Positions 44,803-54,000 of a stretch of DNA of 64,000 bases are shown piece by piece. The DNA is from an uncultured Acidobacteriota bacterium. GTDB taxonomy: Bacteria > Acidobacteriota > Blastocatellia > RBC074. Location of the stretch: the NCBI GenBank assembly GCA_902825875.1, contig CADECP010000028.1, positions 36,353-100,352 on the forward strand, written 5' to 3'. The stretch's first letter is position 1. Each line of letters opens with the position of its first letter. The notes beneath the pieces were generated by a model that did not search any database, was not told the origin of the DNA, and saw nothing but the letters and a program-made list of their open reading frames with translations. The translations under genes and the position numbers were made by a program.

Positions 44803-46695
44803 ATGTGCGGCATCATCGGATTCGTCAATCTGGATCAACAACCTGCCAACCAGCGAATCGCTCGCGCGATGAACGACGCCATCACGCATCGCGGCCCCGA
44901 CGACGAAGGCTTTTATTTCAAGAGCCAAACGGCTTTGGGCATGCGGCGGCTTTCGATTATTGATTTGGCCGGAGGGCATCAGCCAATCAGCAACGAAGAC
45001 GGTTCGGTCTGGGTCGTGTTCAACGGAGAAATTTACAACTACCGTGAACTGCGCGAAGGCTTGCTGGCGCGCGGTCACACCTTGCGAACCAATTCCGACA
45101 CTGAAACCATCGTTCATCTGTACGAAGATTATGGCGACGATCTGGTCAATCACTTGAACGGAATGTTCGGATTCGCGCTGTGGGATGAACGGCGGCAACG
45201 ATTGCTGGTGGCTCGTGATCGCATGGGCGAAAAGCCGCTGTACTTCACGCAAACCGACGAAGCTTTTGTTTTCGCGTCAGAGTTGAAAGCCGTGGTTCAG
45301 CATCCGTCAGTTGAACGCCGAGTCAATCTGCTGGCGTTGCGGAAGTATCTGCAATACGAATTTGTGCCTTCGCCGCACACGATGCTCGAAGGCGTTCGCA
45401 AACTGCTGCCCGCGCATCGGCTGATTTTTGAAAAGGGAAGTTGGCGAACCGAACGTTATTGGCAGCTAAGTTACGACGGCGACCGATTGAAAATCAGCGA
45501 AGACGAAGCCGCCGAAGAAGTCCGTGACCGATTGCGCGAAGCCGTCAAGATGCGATTGGTGTCAGACGTGCCGCTTGGAGTTTTGCTTTCGGGCGGAATT
45601 GATTCCAGCACGATGGCCGAAATGGCTTGTGAAGCTGCTGGAGATCGGGTCAAAACCTTTTCCATCGCCTTTGAAGAAAAGTCGTTTGATGAATCTTCTT
45701 ACGCTCGCAAAGTCGCCGCTCAGCTTGGCACGGAACATTACGAACAACGATTCACCGAACGCGACATGCTGGACATAGTGCCGGAAATTCCGCGCCTGCT
45801 GGATGAACCGCTCGGCGATGGATCGTTGATCCCTACGTTTTTGCTGTCGCGGTTCACTCGGCAACACGTGACGGTTGCGTTGGGCGGAGACGGCGGAGAC
45901 GAATTGTTTGCAGGCTATCCGACTTACGGCGCTCATCGAATGGCGCGGGCTTACCAGATGATTCCCGGATTTGTCCGCAGCGGTTTGATCGAACCTGCCG
46001 TTGCGCGATTGCCGGTTTCGACCGAAAACCTGTCGCTGGATTTCAAAGCCAAACGCTTCGTGCGCGGAGCTTCACACGGCGCTGGAACTCGGCACACCAT
46101 CTGGATGGGATCGTATGACGCGGCGCAACAACGCGAACTGCTGCGGCCTGAAATCATCGCGGCTTGCCCTGATGAACAAGTCTTTGACGAAGTCCTGCCG
46201 CTCGACCGGCTGAACGGCCACACCAATCTGACGGAACAAATGATGGCATTGGATGCGCGGCTGTATCTGGCCGAATGCGTGTTGTTCAAAGTTGATCGCG
46301 CCAGCATGGCCGCTTCGCTGGAAACTCGCGCGCCGTTTCTGGATCACACCTTCATCGAATTCGTCCTGAAGCTGCCGGTGGAAATGAAGCTGAAAGGCCA
46401 AATTTCTGGTTGGACTGGAAAATACATCCTGAAAAAAGCCATGCGAGGCCGTTTGCCAGACGACGTGATTGACCGCCCGAAAAAAGGTTTCGGCATGCCG
46501 GTCGCCAAATGGGTCAAAGGCGAACTGCGCTCGCTGGTGCGCGACATCTTTTCGCCGGAACGATTGAACCGGCGTGGACTGTTCAACGCGGCGTATGTGC
46601 AGCGATTGCTGGACGAGCACGAACGCGGCATTGCCGACCACCGCAAACTGATCTGGACGCTGCTGATGTTCGAGATGTGGCCGTTGGCAAAGTAG
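44803..46695 (+). CDS. asnB: Asparagine synthetase, glutamine-hydrolysing
   Basis: A 630-residue AsnB. The N-terminal class II amidotransferase starts MCGIIGFVNLDQ with Cys2 as nucleophile, HRGPDDEGFY and FNGEIYNYRELR. The synthetase domain has the PP-loop LLSGGIDSSTMAEMAC for ATP, then VALGGDGGDELFAGYPTY, RAPFLDHTFIEFVLKLP and the RPKKGFGMPVAKWVKGELRS region near the C-terminus. Some AsnB-like proteins work in capsule or exopolysaccharide amidation, but nothing around it suggests that. The start is fixed by the required Cys2. The defence-like ATPase gene starts 66 bases after its stop. Confidence 0.94.
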   Translation: MCGIIGFVNLDQQPANQRIARAMNDAITHRGPDDEGFYFKSQTALGMRRLSIIDLAGGHQPISNEDGSVWVVFNGEIYNYRELREGLLARGHTLRTNSDTETIVHLYEDYGDDLVNHLNGMFGFALWDERRQRLLVARDRMGEKPLYFTQTDEAFVFASELKAVVQHPSVERRVNLLALRKYLQYEFVPSPHTMLEGVRKLLPAHRLIFEKGSWRTERYWQLSYDGDRLKISEDEAAEEVRDRLREAVKMRLVSDVPLGVLLSGGIDSSTMAEMACEAAGDRVKTFSIAFEEKSFDESSYARKVAAQLGTEHYEQRFTERDMLDIVPEIPRLLDEPLGDGSLIPTFLLSRFTRQHVTVALGGDGGDELFAGYPTYGAHRMARAYQMIPGFVRSGLIEPAVARLPVSTENLSLDFKAKRFVRGASHGAGTRHTIWMGSYDAAQQRELLRPEIIAACPDEQVFDEVLPLDRLNGHTNLTEQMMALDARLYLAECVLFKVDRASMAASLETRAPFLDHTFIEFVLKLPVEMKLKGQISGWTGKYILKKAMRGRLPDDVIDRPKKGFGMPVAKWVKGELRSLVRDIFSPERLNRRGLFNAAYVQRLLDEHERGIADHRKLIWTLLMFEMWPLAK

Positions 46696-46760
46696 CGTTG
46701 AACCTCTGGCAGCGATGCTTTAGGCTTTGCCGCAAAATCAACTTATTCGACGAGGCAAAA

Positions 46761-47768
46761 ATGAAATTAGAGCTACGCGCAATTCGAGTCAAAAACTGCG
46801 GCCCGCTGGACGACGTGCGCGTGGAGTTTTATGACGAACAGGGAAAGACTTTGCCGGTGTGTGTGTTGGCGGGAGCAAATGGAAGCGGGAAGACGACAAT
46901 CTTAAAGACGATTGAATGGGCAATACAAAAGCTTGGTGAAAACACTTGGCGTTGGCGTGGTGACCTGCCTTCCTTTGATTTTGTCCAGCTTGAATTTTTA
47001 CTTGACGGCTCAGCTTTTAGCGTTGCATTTGGGGCTAAACCTAATGATGTGACTTTATCAGCGGAAAGTCTTTTTTTTGCTTGGGCTGATGATAGGAAGG
47101 CTTGGTTAACCAGACAGCAAGAAGGCGGAAAACTGGTTCGTAAGTTAATTGTGGCGATTCAACAGCAACAACAGACAGGGAAGGAATTATCAGGCTTTGC
47201 TAAATCATCACTGAATGGTGATCAACCACCTACAATTCTTTGCTTTCCGCATTCAAGACACCTGCTCAAAGTTGCTGGGGAACAAGTAAACAAAGAAGTA
47301 TTGCCTTACGAATTTGTTCACCGGTTTGATGTTGTAGGAGCTTTCCCAGGTTCCTTAAGCAGCTATCTCATTTGGCTTGATTATGCCGATTCGGAGCAGT
47401 TCAAGTCAGCACAGGAGTTTCTAAACGAACTCGACTTTGAAGGGAAGACTTTTCACGTTCAGCGCAAGACGCTCGACGTTATGGTTCGCACCCGCGATGG
47501 CCACGAGCACAAGCTTCATGAACTCAGTTCCGGCGAGCAAAATTTGTTGATCCTCTTGATGGAGCTTCGTCGCCGGTTGTTGCCGCACAGCATTGTGTTG
47601 ATTGACGAGGTCGAAAACAGCCTGCATCCGGCTTACCAGCACAAACTGGCGCAGGCGCTGCTGAAGATGCAGCAGATGATTCCTTTTCAGCTTATCGTGA
47701 CAACGCATTCCTGGGAGATTGCGGAAATCTTCGGCACTTCAGCTACACGTGTGCTGACAAAATTTTGA
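46761..47768 (+). CDS. AAA_15/ABC-type ATPase, AriA-like (predicted defence)
   Basis: A 335-residue ATPase of the OLD/ABC-like class. Walker A is AGANGSGKTT (37-46, Lys44), the ABC signature is ELSSGEQNLL (254-263), Walker B is SIVLIDEVENSLHP (Asp282, Glu283) and the switch His is His316 in VTTHSWE. The middle (about 95-250) is a variable insertion in place of a long coiled coil. The start at 46761 (MKLELRAIRV) is used; earlier codons overlap asnB in another frame. It is followed after 6 bases by a DUF4435 TOPRIM-like gene, the pairing found in PARIS (AriA + AriB) anti-phage systems. DNA between 47.0 and 47.4 kb is A+T-richer than the surroundings. Defence is inferred from the pairing and is untested. 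Confidence 0.85.
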   Translation: MKLELRAIRVKNCGPLDDVRVEFYDEQGKTLPVCVLAGANGSGKTTILKTIEWAIQKLGENTWRWRGDLPSFDFVQLEFLLDGSAFSVAFGAKPNDVTLSAESLFFAWADDRKAWLTRQQEGGKLVRKLIVAIQQQQQTGKELSGFAKSSLNGDQPPTILCFPHSRHLLKVAGEQVNKEVLPYEFVHRFDVVGAFPGSLSSYLIWLDYADSEQFKSAQEFLNELDFEGKTFHVQRKTLDVMVRTRDGHEHKLHELSSGEQNLLILLMELRRRLLPHSIVLIDEVENSLHPAYQHKLAQALLKMQQMIPFQLIVTTHSWEIAEIFGTSATRVLTKF

Positions 47769-47774
47769 ACTCAG

Positions 47775-48575
47775 ATGACACACGCTATTACTTCACATTC
47801 GCCGGAACTGACCAAGATTCTGTTCAAAGCAGGTGGTCGCGTCGTTGTGTTGGTCGAAGGCATTGATGACCAATATGCCTTTCGCCAGTGGTTTGATGAT
47901 CGGTTGAAAGAAGTCGAGTTCTTTGAATGTGGTGGAGTCGGACAGGTTGAAAAGTTGTTGGCAGAGTTTCTGGCTCAGAGTTCGATGAAGCGCGGATACG
48001 CCATCATTGACCGCGACTTCAGAACTGACGAACAGGTTGAAAAGTCATACAAACCAGATTCGCACTGTTTTGTTTTGCGCCGATACTCGCTGGAAAATTA
48101 CTTGATGGATGTGAAGCCGGTTTGTGTTGAGTTAGAAGTTGTATCGGGAAAAAGGGCAGACTCCGTTGAGGTGGAAAAGCAATTGTTGGCACTCTGCCAA
48201 CGTTTGAAAACCATCTGCGCCATTCAATGGGTGTGCTGGGAAAGGCGGACGCTTTACTGGCCGGAAGGTTTTGACACTGAGCCGCGCGAAATGCTGGTTG
48301 AAAAAGTCGCCAAAGACTTCGGTTGCAGTCTGGCCGAAGCAGAAACACTGGTTGCCGAAAAGGAAAACCTGATTACTGCCAAACTGACAGATTTGAAAAC
48401 GGCTCACACGGTAATCAGCGGCAAGCGGCTTTTTCATTGGGGACAGCGTGAGCTTGGGTTTACCGGACTCAGCAAAGATCACATTCGCAGAATGTTGGTC
48501 AGAGGCGTGAAGCTGACTGGGCTGCCAGATGACGTGAGGGCAATTGTGGTTGATCGTATTTTGGCGACTGCTTGA
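47775..48575 (+). CDS. DUF4435 TOPRIM-like protein, AriB-like (predicted effector)
   Basis: A 266-residue protein. The N-terminal third has TOPRIM-type acidic residues: Glu28 in VVVLVEGIDDQYAF and the DxD pair Asp79/Asp81 in GYAIIDRDF. RYSLENYLMD (about 108-117) is typical of DUF4435. The C-terminal half is helical with no recognised domain. In PARIS the DUF4435 protein AriB is held by the AriA ATPase assembly and released as a tRNA-cutting effector when a phage anti-restriction protein is sensed. Here the gene follows the ATPase with 6 bases between. Whether this distant pair cuts tRNA is unknown; OLD-type DNA nickase activity is the other option. Confidence 0.82.
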   Translation: MTHAITSHSPELTKILFKAGGRVVVLVEGIDDQYAFRQWFDDRLKEVEFFECGGVGQVEKLLAEFLAQSSMKRGYAIIDRDFRTDEQVEKSYKPDSHCFVLRRYSLENYLMDVKPVCVELEVVSGKRADSVEVEKQLLALCQRLKTICAIQWVCWERRTLYWPEGFDTEPREMLVEKVAKDFGCSLAEAETLVAEKENLITAKLTDLKTAHTVISGKRLFHWGQRELGFTGLSKDHIRRMLVRGVKLTGLPDDVRAIVVDRILATA

Positions 48576-48667
48576 TGCGGTCGTGGTCACTGGCAGCGAG
48601 TTAGTGTAAATTGCTCCGCGCCACCCCAGTTAAGGCTTAACTTTCTGATAGGGGGTTGAACTGGAAT

Positions 48668-48970
48668 ATGAACAACACTTTGACTAATGCAAACAGGGAC
48701 GCTTTGGTTTCCAATTTCGAAACTTCAGGCGCTTTTCCAATTTGGGTAAAAGTGATCATCGGATTTAGTGGGATGATGACCTTGTTAAGTTTGTATCAGC
48801 GGGATTGGAAAATGCTTTGCATATCGCTGGCAACAGTTTTCATGTTTTTTTCCGGGAAAGAGCGCCAAATGTCGCGCCCGGTGAAAATCTTTTGGGCCAT
48901 CGGGATGTTTGGCCTCGTGATTGTGGCTGGGATTTTAACTTTCAAAGATTTGTTTTCGCGTGGCAGATAA
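48668..48970 (+). CDS. Small two-helix membrane protein, unknown
   Basis: A 100-residue protein (start ATG 48668; AGGGGG at 48649-48654, a longish spacing; a TTG at 48656 is an alternative). Two or three hydrophobic segments (about 26-42, 50-64 and 73-93) are separated by short basic loops (YQRDWK, SGKERQMSRPVK). No family is recognised. It lies between the ATPase/TOPRIM pair and lepB on the same strand, 92 bases from the former and 22 from the latter. Its position could make it a membrane accessory of the predicted defence pair, but it could equally belong with lepB. Confidence 0.6.
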   Translation: MNNTLTNANRDALVSNFETSGAFPIWVKVIIGFSGMMTLLSLYQRDWKMLCISLATVFMFFSGKERQMSRPVKIFWAIGMFGLVIVAGILTFKDLFSRGR

Positions 48971-48992
48971 CAAATAGACTTTACTGACAACT

Positions 48993-49790
48993 ATGTTCGA
49001 TCAATCCAAAAAACAACCTTCGACTCCGCAACCGACGTTTGGACCGCCGAAATCGGCGATCCGTGACGTGTTTGAGCAACTGCTGATTACCGTAGTGATG
49101 GCGTTGTTTCTGATGACCTTTATTGCGCAGGCTGTGGCCGTGCCGACCGGTTCGATGCAGAACACCATCAACATTGGCGATCATCTGTTCGTCAACAAAT
49201 TTATCTTCGGCAAACCGACTCCGGTGTTGGGCAGTTTGCTGCCGACGCGCGAAATCAAACGCGGCGACATCATCGTCTTCAAGTGGCCGAACGATCCGAA
49301 GACGAATTACGTCAAACGTGTGATTGGAATTCCGGGCGACACCGTGCAGGTCAAAGGGCGCCGCGTTTTCGTTAACGGCAAGGAAGTCCCGGAAGAGCGC
49401 GCGATTGTCGAAGAACCGGATCAAAGAAAAGGCGAGTTAGCGATTCAGAAGGTTGAACCAAAACCCGCTGGCGCGACTTACCGTGTGTATTTCTCTGATA
49501 GTCGTTCAAGCGATGACGATGAGCAAGGTGTGCTGTTTGACAGGGCGAAGTTCGCAGTGAAAGAGCCAGTCACGGTTCCGCCCAACAGTTATTTCGCCAT
49601 GGGTGACAGCCGCGACAACAGCGAAGACAGTCGTGTTTGGGGATTTGTGCCGCGCGAAAACATCTTTGCTCGCGCGCTGTACGTTCATTTGTCGTTCGAC
49701 CCAGCCGCCGGAAATCCTGACAAAGGCGCAACTGTGTTAGATAAATTGATGGGAATCAGGCTCAGTCGAATCGGTTCCGCCGTGAAGTGA
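48993..49790 (+). CDS. lepB: Signal peptidase I
   Basis: This inner-membrane protease cleaves signal peptides from Sec/Tat-exported proteins. One N-terminal membrane helix (about 27-50) is followed by the catalytic Ser54 in VPTGSMQNTI and Lys108 in NYVKRVIGIPGD, giving the Ser-Lys dyad, and the late box MGDSRDNSEDSRVWGFV. The region 140-180 is an Asp/Ser-rich loop. The length of 265 is normal. The many exported proteins encoded in this window are its likely clients. Confidence 0.95.
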   Translation: MFDQSKKQPSTPQPTFGPPKSAIRDVFEQLLITVVMALFLMTFIAQAVAVPTGSMQNTINIGDHLFVNKFIFGKPTPVLGSLLPTREIKRGDIIVFKWPNDPKTNYVKRVIGIPGDTVQVKGRRVFVNGKEVPEERAIVEEPDQRKGELAIQKVEPKPAGATYRVYFSDSRSSDDDEQGVLFDRAKFAVKEPVTVPPNSYFAMGDSRDNSEDSRVWGFVPRENIFARALYVHLSFDPAAGNPDKGATVLDKLMGIRLSRIGSAVK

Positions 49791-49881
49791 AAATTATTTA
49801 TCTCCGACTCTGGCGAAAAGTGCTACTAATGTTGGCGTTTTCTTTGGATCGAAATCGTTAAGCCCCACCCTTAACCCGTTG

Positions 49882-49932
49882 CGAAAAGTTGTCGGATCAG
49901 ATGAAGAGTTTCGATTGATTGCCAACTTTTCG
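49882..49932. promoter_or_regulatory. Inverted repeat just upstream of the unknown/caspase-like pair
   Basis: CGAAAAGTTG (49882-49891) and CAACTTTTCG (49923-49932) are perfect 10-base arms with a 31-base loop. The right arm ends 1 base before the TAGGAG ribosome site of the gene at 49948. It could be an operator or an RNA hairpin controlling the ribosome site. The 157-base gap holds nothing else recognisable. Confidence 0.45.
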
Positions 49933-49947
49933 TAGGAGTAAAAATTT

Positions 49948-50325
49948 ATGGTATCCATTCAGAATGCCGGACGATGTTTACCCGAACATTTTTTGGAAAG
50001 CATAGATAAGCAGTTGAAACTTCCGGTTGGGCTTCGCTCCGATGGGTCAATGGTCAGTTTAGGAGAAATTCTCAACTCGGATATTGACGCTCAATTGTGG
50101 CCGGAACTGGAAGCGCCGCAGCGAGCGGAAATCACCGCCAAACGGATTGAGCTTCAGCCGAAATTCAATCTGGGACTGATCGGAACCGGAGTGATAGACA
50201 AAGAAAAAGCGATTGAAGAAGTCAGAAACCGGTCGAGAATCGGAATGCGATTGGTGGACATCGAAAATCGCCTGTTGACCAAATTGATGGCGGAGATTGA
50301 AGAAAAGGCTGATCCGAAACGATGA
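49948..50325 (+). CDS. Unknown small protein coupled to a caspase-like protein
   Basis: A 125-residue soluble protein that I do not recognise. It has a clear TAGGAG 8 bases before the ATG. The second half is helical and charged (EAPQRAEITAKRIELQPKFN, then EKAIEEVRNRSRIGMRLVDI, ENRLLTKLMAEIEEK), suggesting a protein-binding surface. Its last four bases overlap the start of the caspase-like gene (ATGA), so the two products are made together and probably form a complex; it may act as an inhibitor or sensor for the second protein. A 10-base inverted repeat lies directly upstream. Confidence 0.65.
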   Translation: MVSIQNAGRCLPEHFLESIDKQLKLPVGLRSDGSMVSLGEILNSDIDAQLWPELEAPQRAEITAKRIELQPKFNLGLIGTGVIDKEKAIEEVRNRSRIGMRLVDIENRLLTKLMAEIEEKADPKR

Positions 50326-51020
50326 CCGTTCAACAATCTCCGTCGCCGGACAAACCCGAAACCACAGCCAAAGCCCTCGCCATAGAAGCCAACTTCGACG
50401 ACATCACAAAAGCTGCATTCAAATATCGCCAACGTCGTGTGTATCGCCGTCTGCGAAAACGGGGAATCTACGTCATTTTGCTTTCCGGCAAAAAAGCCAT
50501 TCGGCGAAAAGTCGCCTCCACTGCCCAAGACGAAATCGCTTTGCTGACCGGAGTCGGACATGGCAGAGAAAATGCGTTTTGCGGTTACGAAAACGAACCC
50601 ATCTTTCGGGTCGGCAGGTACGAACCGCATGAAGTTCGCGGCAAAGTTGTTCACCTGCTTTCCTGTTTTGTCGCCGATGGGTTGGGACACGATTTTCGCG
50701 CCAAAGGCTGTCGAGCCTTTTTCGGCTATACCGAAGAATTCGCCGTTCCGTTTGAAGACCTGGATGAACTGGATGAACTGGCCGAAGCGTTTTTTGGCAG
50801 CGATGCGGAAATTGACCTGGCTTTTGCCGAAGGCGTTCCGCTCGACCAGATTCTGGGGCGAGTCCAGCGCAAGTTTGACGAAAACGTCGCTCGGTTGAAC
50901 GCGCTGGGCAAACGCGAAGCCGCCGCCGTGCTGGAATCCAACCGCGATTTGTTGATCGGCCTATTGGCAGAAAGTGAAAGATTGTCGTTTACGCCTTTTG
51001 AGCCTTCCCGCCTCGTTTGA
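50322..51020 (+). CDS. Predicted caspase/C25/CHAT-like cysteine peptidase
   Basis: A 232-residue soluble protein. After a basic region (KYRQRRVYRRLRKRG, 35-49) the core reads as a minimal caspase-hemoglobinase fold: His80 in TGVGHGRENAFCGYEN (the His-Gly step after a hydrophobic strand), a strand GKVVHLLSC with Cys115, then LGHDFRAKGCRAFFGYTEEF, matching the Gly-Ala-Gly-like turn after the catalytic Cys in CHAT and gingipain-type proteins. The spacing His80 to Cys115 (35 residues) fits those clans. The C-terminal part (145-215) is helical and acidic. No signal peptide is present. Peptidase activity is inferred from motif order only. Bacterial caspase-like proteins often act as cell-death or defence effectors, and the ATPase/TOPRIM pair lies 2 kb upstream. 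Confidence 0.65.
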   Translation: MTVQQSPSPDKPETTAKALAIEANFDDITKAAFKYRQRRVYRRLRKRGIYVILLSGKKAIRRKVASTAQDEIALLTGVGHGRENAFCGYENEPIFRVGRYEPHEVRGKVVHLLSCFVADGLGHDFRAKGCRAFFGYTEEFAVPFEDLDELDELAEAFFGSDAEIDLAFAEGVPLDQILGRVQRKFDENVARLNALGKREAAAVLESNRDLLIGLLAESERLSFTPFEPSRLV

Positions 51021-51069
51021 TACCCTGCGAGCCATTAACTCCATTCGTTTGAAGGTCAAAGAAAATCGT

Positions 51070-54000
51070 ATGCAATATAAAACCACATCGTTCGTGCTGG
51101 TTCCTGCGTCCATAATTCTGGTGTTCGCCGGGATGTTTTGTTCGGCGATCAATCCCAATGCTTCGCAACTCGCCGCCGCGCAAAAACGCGAAGAGCTTTA
51201 TCGCTTGAACAACCTGGGCGTGGCGCTGATGGAGCAGTACAAACACGAAGACGCCGTCAAACAGTTCAAACTGGCTTTGGGGCAAGATGCCAATTTCGCT
51301 ATCGCGCGCGTCAATCTGGCGATGGCGCAGTATTTTTTGAACGATGTGAAATCCGCCGTCACCGAAGCGCAATCGGCGTTGAAACTCGCTCCGACCAGTT
51401 TGCACGCGCAATACGTGCTGGGCGCAGCGTACAAAAACGACCGCTTGTACGACGAATCTCTGGCCGCGTTCAACAAAGTGCTGGCGGTTGATCCGAAAGA
51501 CCCTTACACAAACATTCAAATTGGCCAGATTTATTCGTCCAAGCAGCAATACGTTCAAGCCGCCGAAGCCTTTCGCCGCGCGATGGATGCCGAACCGTAC
51601 AACGCGACGGCGGTTTACAGTCTGGCTCAGGCGATGATTCGCGCGGGCAATCAGGCCGAAGGACAAAAGTTGTTGGCGCAATTTCAAAAGCTGAAAGCTT
51701 CCGGCTATTCGACCACGCTTGGGAACACTTACGGCGAGAAAGGCAAGTACGCCGAAGCCGTCGTCAGCACCGGAGCCGAAGCCGAGTTGGTTTCCAAACA
51801 AGGCTTGGCGGTCAAATTCGTTGATGCCGCCGCCGGGTTGAATCTGAAAACTTCCGGCAAACCGCTTTCCGCCGCGCTCGGGCGCAAACTGACCAAAGCC
51901 GAATTTACCGAAGACACCAAACGCGAACTGGTTGCTGCGTTCAGTTCCAACATCGTGCTCGGAGATTTTGACGGCGACAACAAACTCGATGCGTTGGTCA
52001 GCGGGGTTGATGGCGGCAAACCGTTCATCAAGCTGTTCAAAAACGAAGGCGGCAAATTCGCCGACGCGACCGACAAATCGAAATTGACGACGAATGGTTT
52101 GGTCAGCGGAGTCGTCTTTGGCGATTTTGACAACGACGGCAAAACTGATCTGGCGATTTTCGGCTATCAAACGCTGGCGATTTGGAAAAACAATGGCGAC
52201 GGCAGTTTCAGCGACGTGACTGAAAAATCCGGTTTGCCGAAAACGACTGGCTGGGCGATGGCGGCGGCCTGGGTGGACGCCGATCACGACGCTGATCTGG
52301 ATTTGTTTGTCGGCAACTTTGCCGATTTGTCGCAATTTCCAGCCAAAGATTCTGCGACGTTCCCGGACGATTTTGCCGGAGAAGAAAATCGTCTGTTTCA
52401 GAACAACGGCAACGGAAGCTTTACCGACATCACCGCGAAAACCGGTTTGGCCGGCGGCAAAACCAAAACTACTGCTGTCGTTCCCACCGATTACAACAAC
52501 CAACGCGACATAGACTTTTTCGTCGTCAATTACGGTTCTCCGGCGCAACTGTTCAGCAATCAGCGCGATGGTTCGTTCAAAGAGATTGCGGCTTCGGTTG
52601 GAATCAATTTCAGCGGCAAAGCTCTGGGCGTTGGCGCAGGCGATTTGAACAAAGACAACTTCGTGGATTTCTACCTGCCCGATGCGGACGGAAACAGCGC
52701 CTTGTTTTTGAGCGACGGTAAAGGCGCTTTCGCGCGAAAGGGTGAAGGAGCCACGGAGCGACGGGGCGAGTTTGCCGCTCAAATCGCCGATTTCGACAAC
52801 GACGGTTTGCTGGATGTTGTGACGCAAACGGCTGCTGGCGTGAGTTTGCAGAGAGGACTCGGCGACAAGCTGGCAGATGCTGTGGTGATTTCGACTCCCG
52901 ACTCCCGACTCCCGACTCCTCTCTCTCGCTCCTTTGCACTCGGCGACATCACCAACGACGGCGGAGTTGATTTGCTCAGCTTCGTCGGCGACGGTTCAAT
53001 CGTGACGCTGAAATCCGAAGGCTTCGGCAAAAACTTCGCGCGCATTCAGCTTGCGGGCAAGACCAGCAATCGCAGCGCGCTTGGGGCCAAAGTCGAATTG
53101 CGAAGCGGCAGTTTGCGGCAAAAACTGGAAGTTTATTCGGCTTCACCGGCTGTGGCTTCGGCGGGAGTGACGTTCGGTTTGGGAGATCGAACGGCGGTGG
53201 ATGCGCTGACAATGTTTTGGCCGGCGGGAATTATGCAATCCGAACTGGCGATCAAACCCGGCGACAATTCGGTTGATGAACTCGACCGCAAAGGGACTTC
53301 GTGCCCATTGCTGTACGCCTGGAACGGCAGCGAATACGGCTTCGTGACAGATTTTCTTGGCGGATCGGCGATTGGTTATTTGCTGGCTCCGGGCGTTTAC
53401 AACTACCCCGACACGGACGAATACATTCGCGTCACCGCCGAACAGTTGAAAGAAAAAGACGGTTTGTTGTCTTTGCGTATGAACAACCAACTGGAAGAAG
53501 TGATCTTTTTCGACGAAGCCAAATTGCTGGCAGTAGATCATCCGGCGGACGTGGAAATTTATCCGAACGAACGATTGATGCCTGAGCGACCTTATCCGGC
53601 GTTCAAGCTGTTTTCGGCGAAATCGCCTCGCCCGCCCGTCGCCGCAACCGACGACAAGGGCAAAGACATTTTGCCGCTCATCAAAGACATTGATCGCCGT
53701 TCGCCCGAAGCCTTTGAAAAGCTGCGATTCAAAGGCTACGCGCGCGAGCACGCCATCGAACTGGATTTGGGCGACACCGCCAAAGCCAAACAGGTTTTGC
53801 TGTTGATGACCGCGTGGATTGATTACGCCGATTCGACTTCCAACCTGTCAGCGGCTCAAGCGGGCGAAAAGCTAGTGCCGCCTTACCTGCAAGTCAAAAA
53901 TGCGGCTGGCCAATGGCAAACCGTAATTCCGCAAATGGGGTTTCCCGCCGGATTGCCGAAGACGATGACGGTTGATCTGACTGGCAAATTCCTCTGCGCG

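Noticed and set aside
46509..46760. Upstream extension of the ATPase gene
   Set aside because: The extra codons overlap the end of asnB in another frame and do not look like protein; the AAA fold begins at 46761.
50989..52827. 612-residue minus-strand frame opposite the FG-GAP gene
   Set aside because: Phe/Val/Arg-rich shadow with no ribosome site; the plus strand encodes clear TPR and FG-GAP units.
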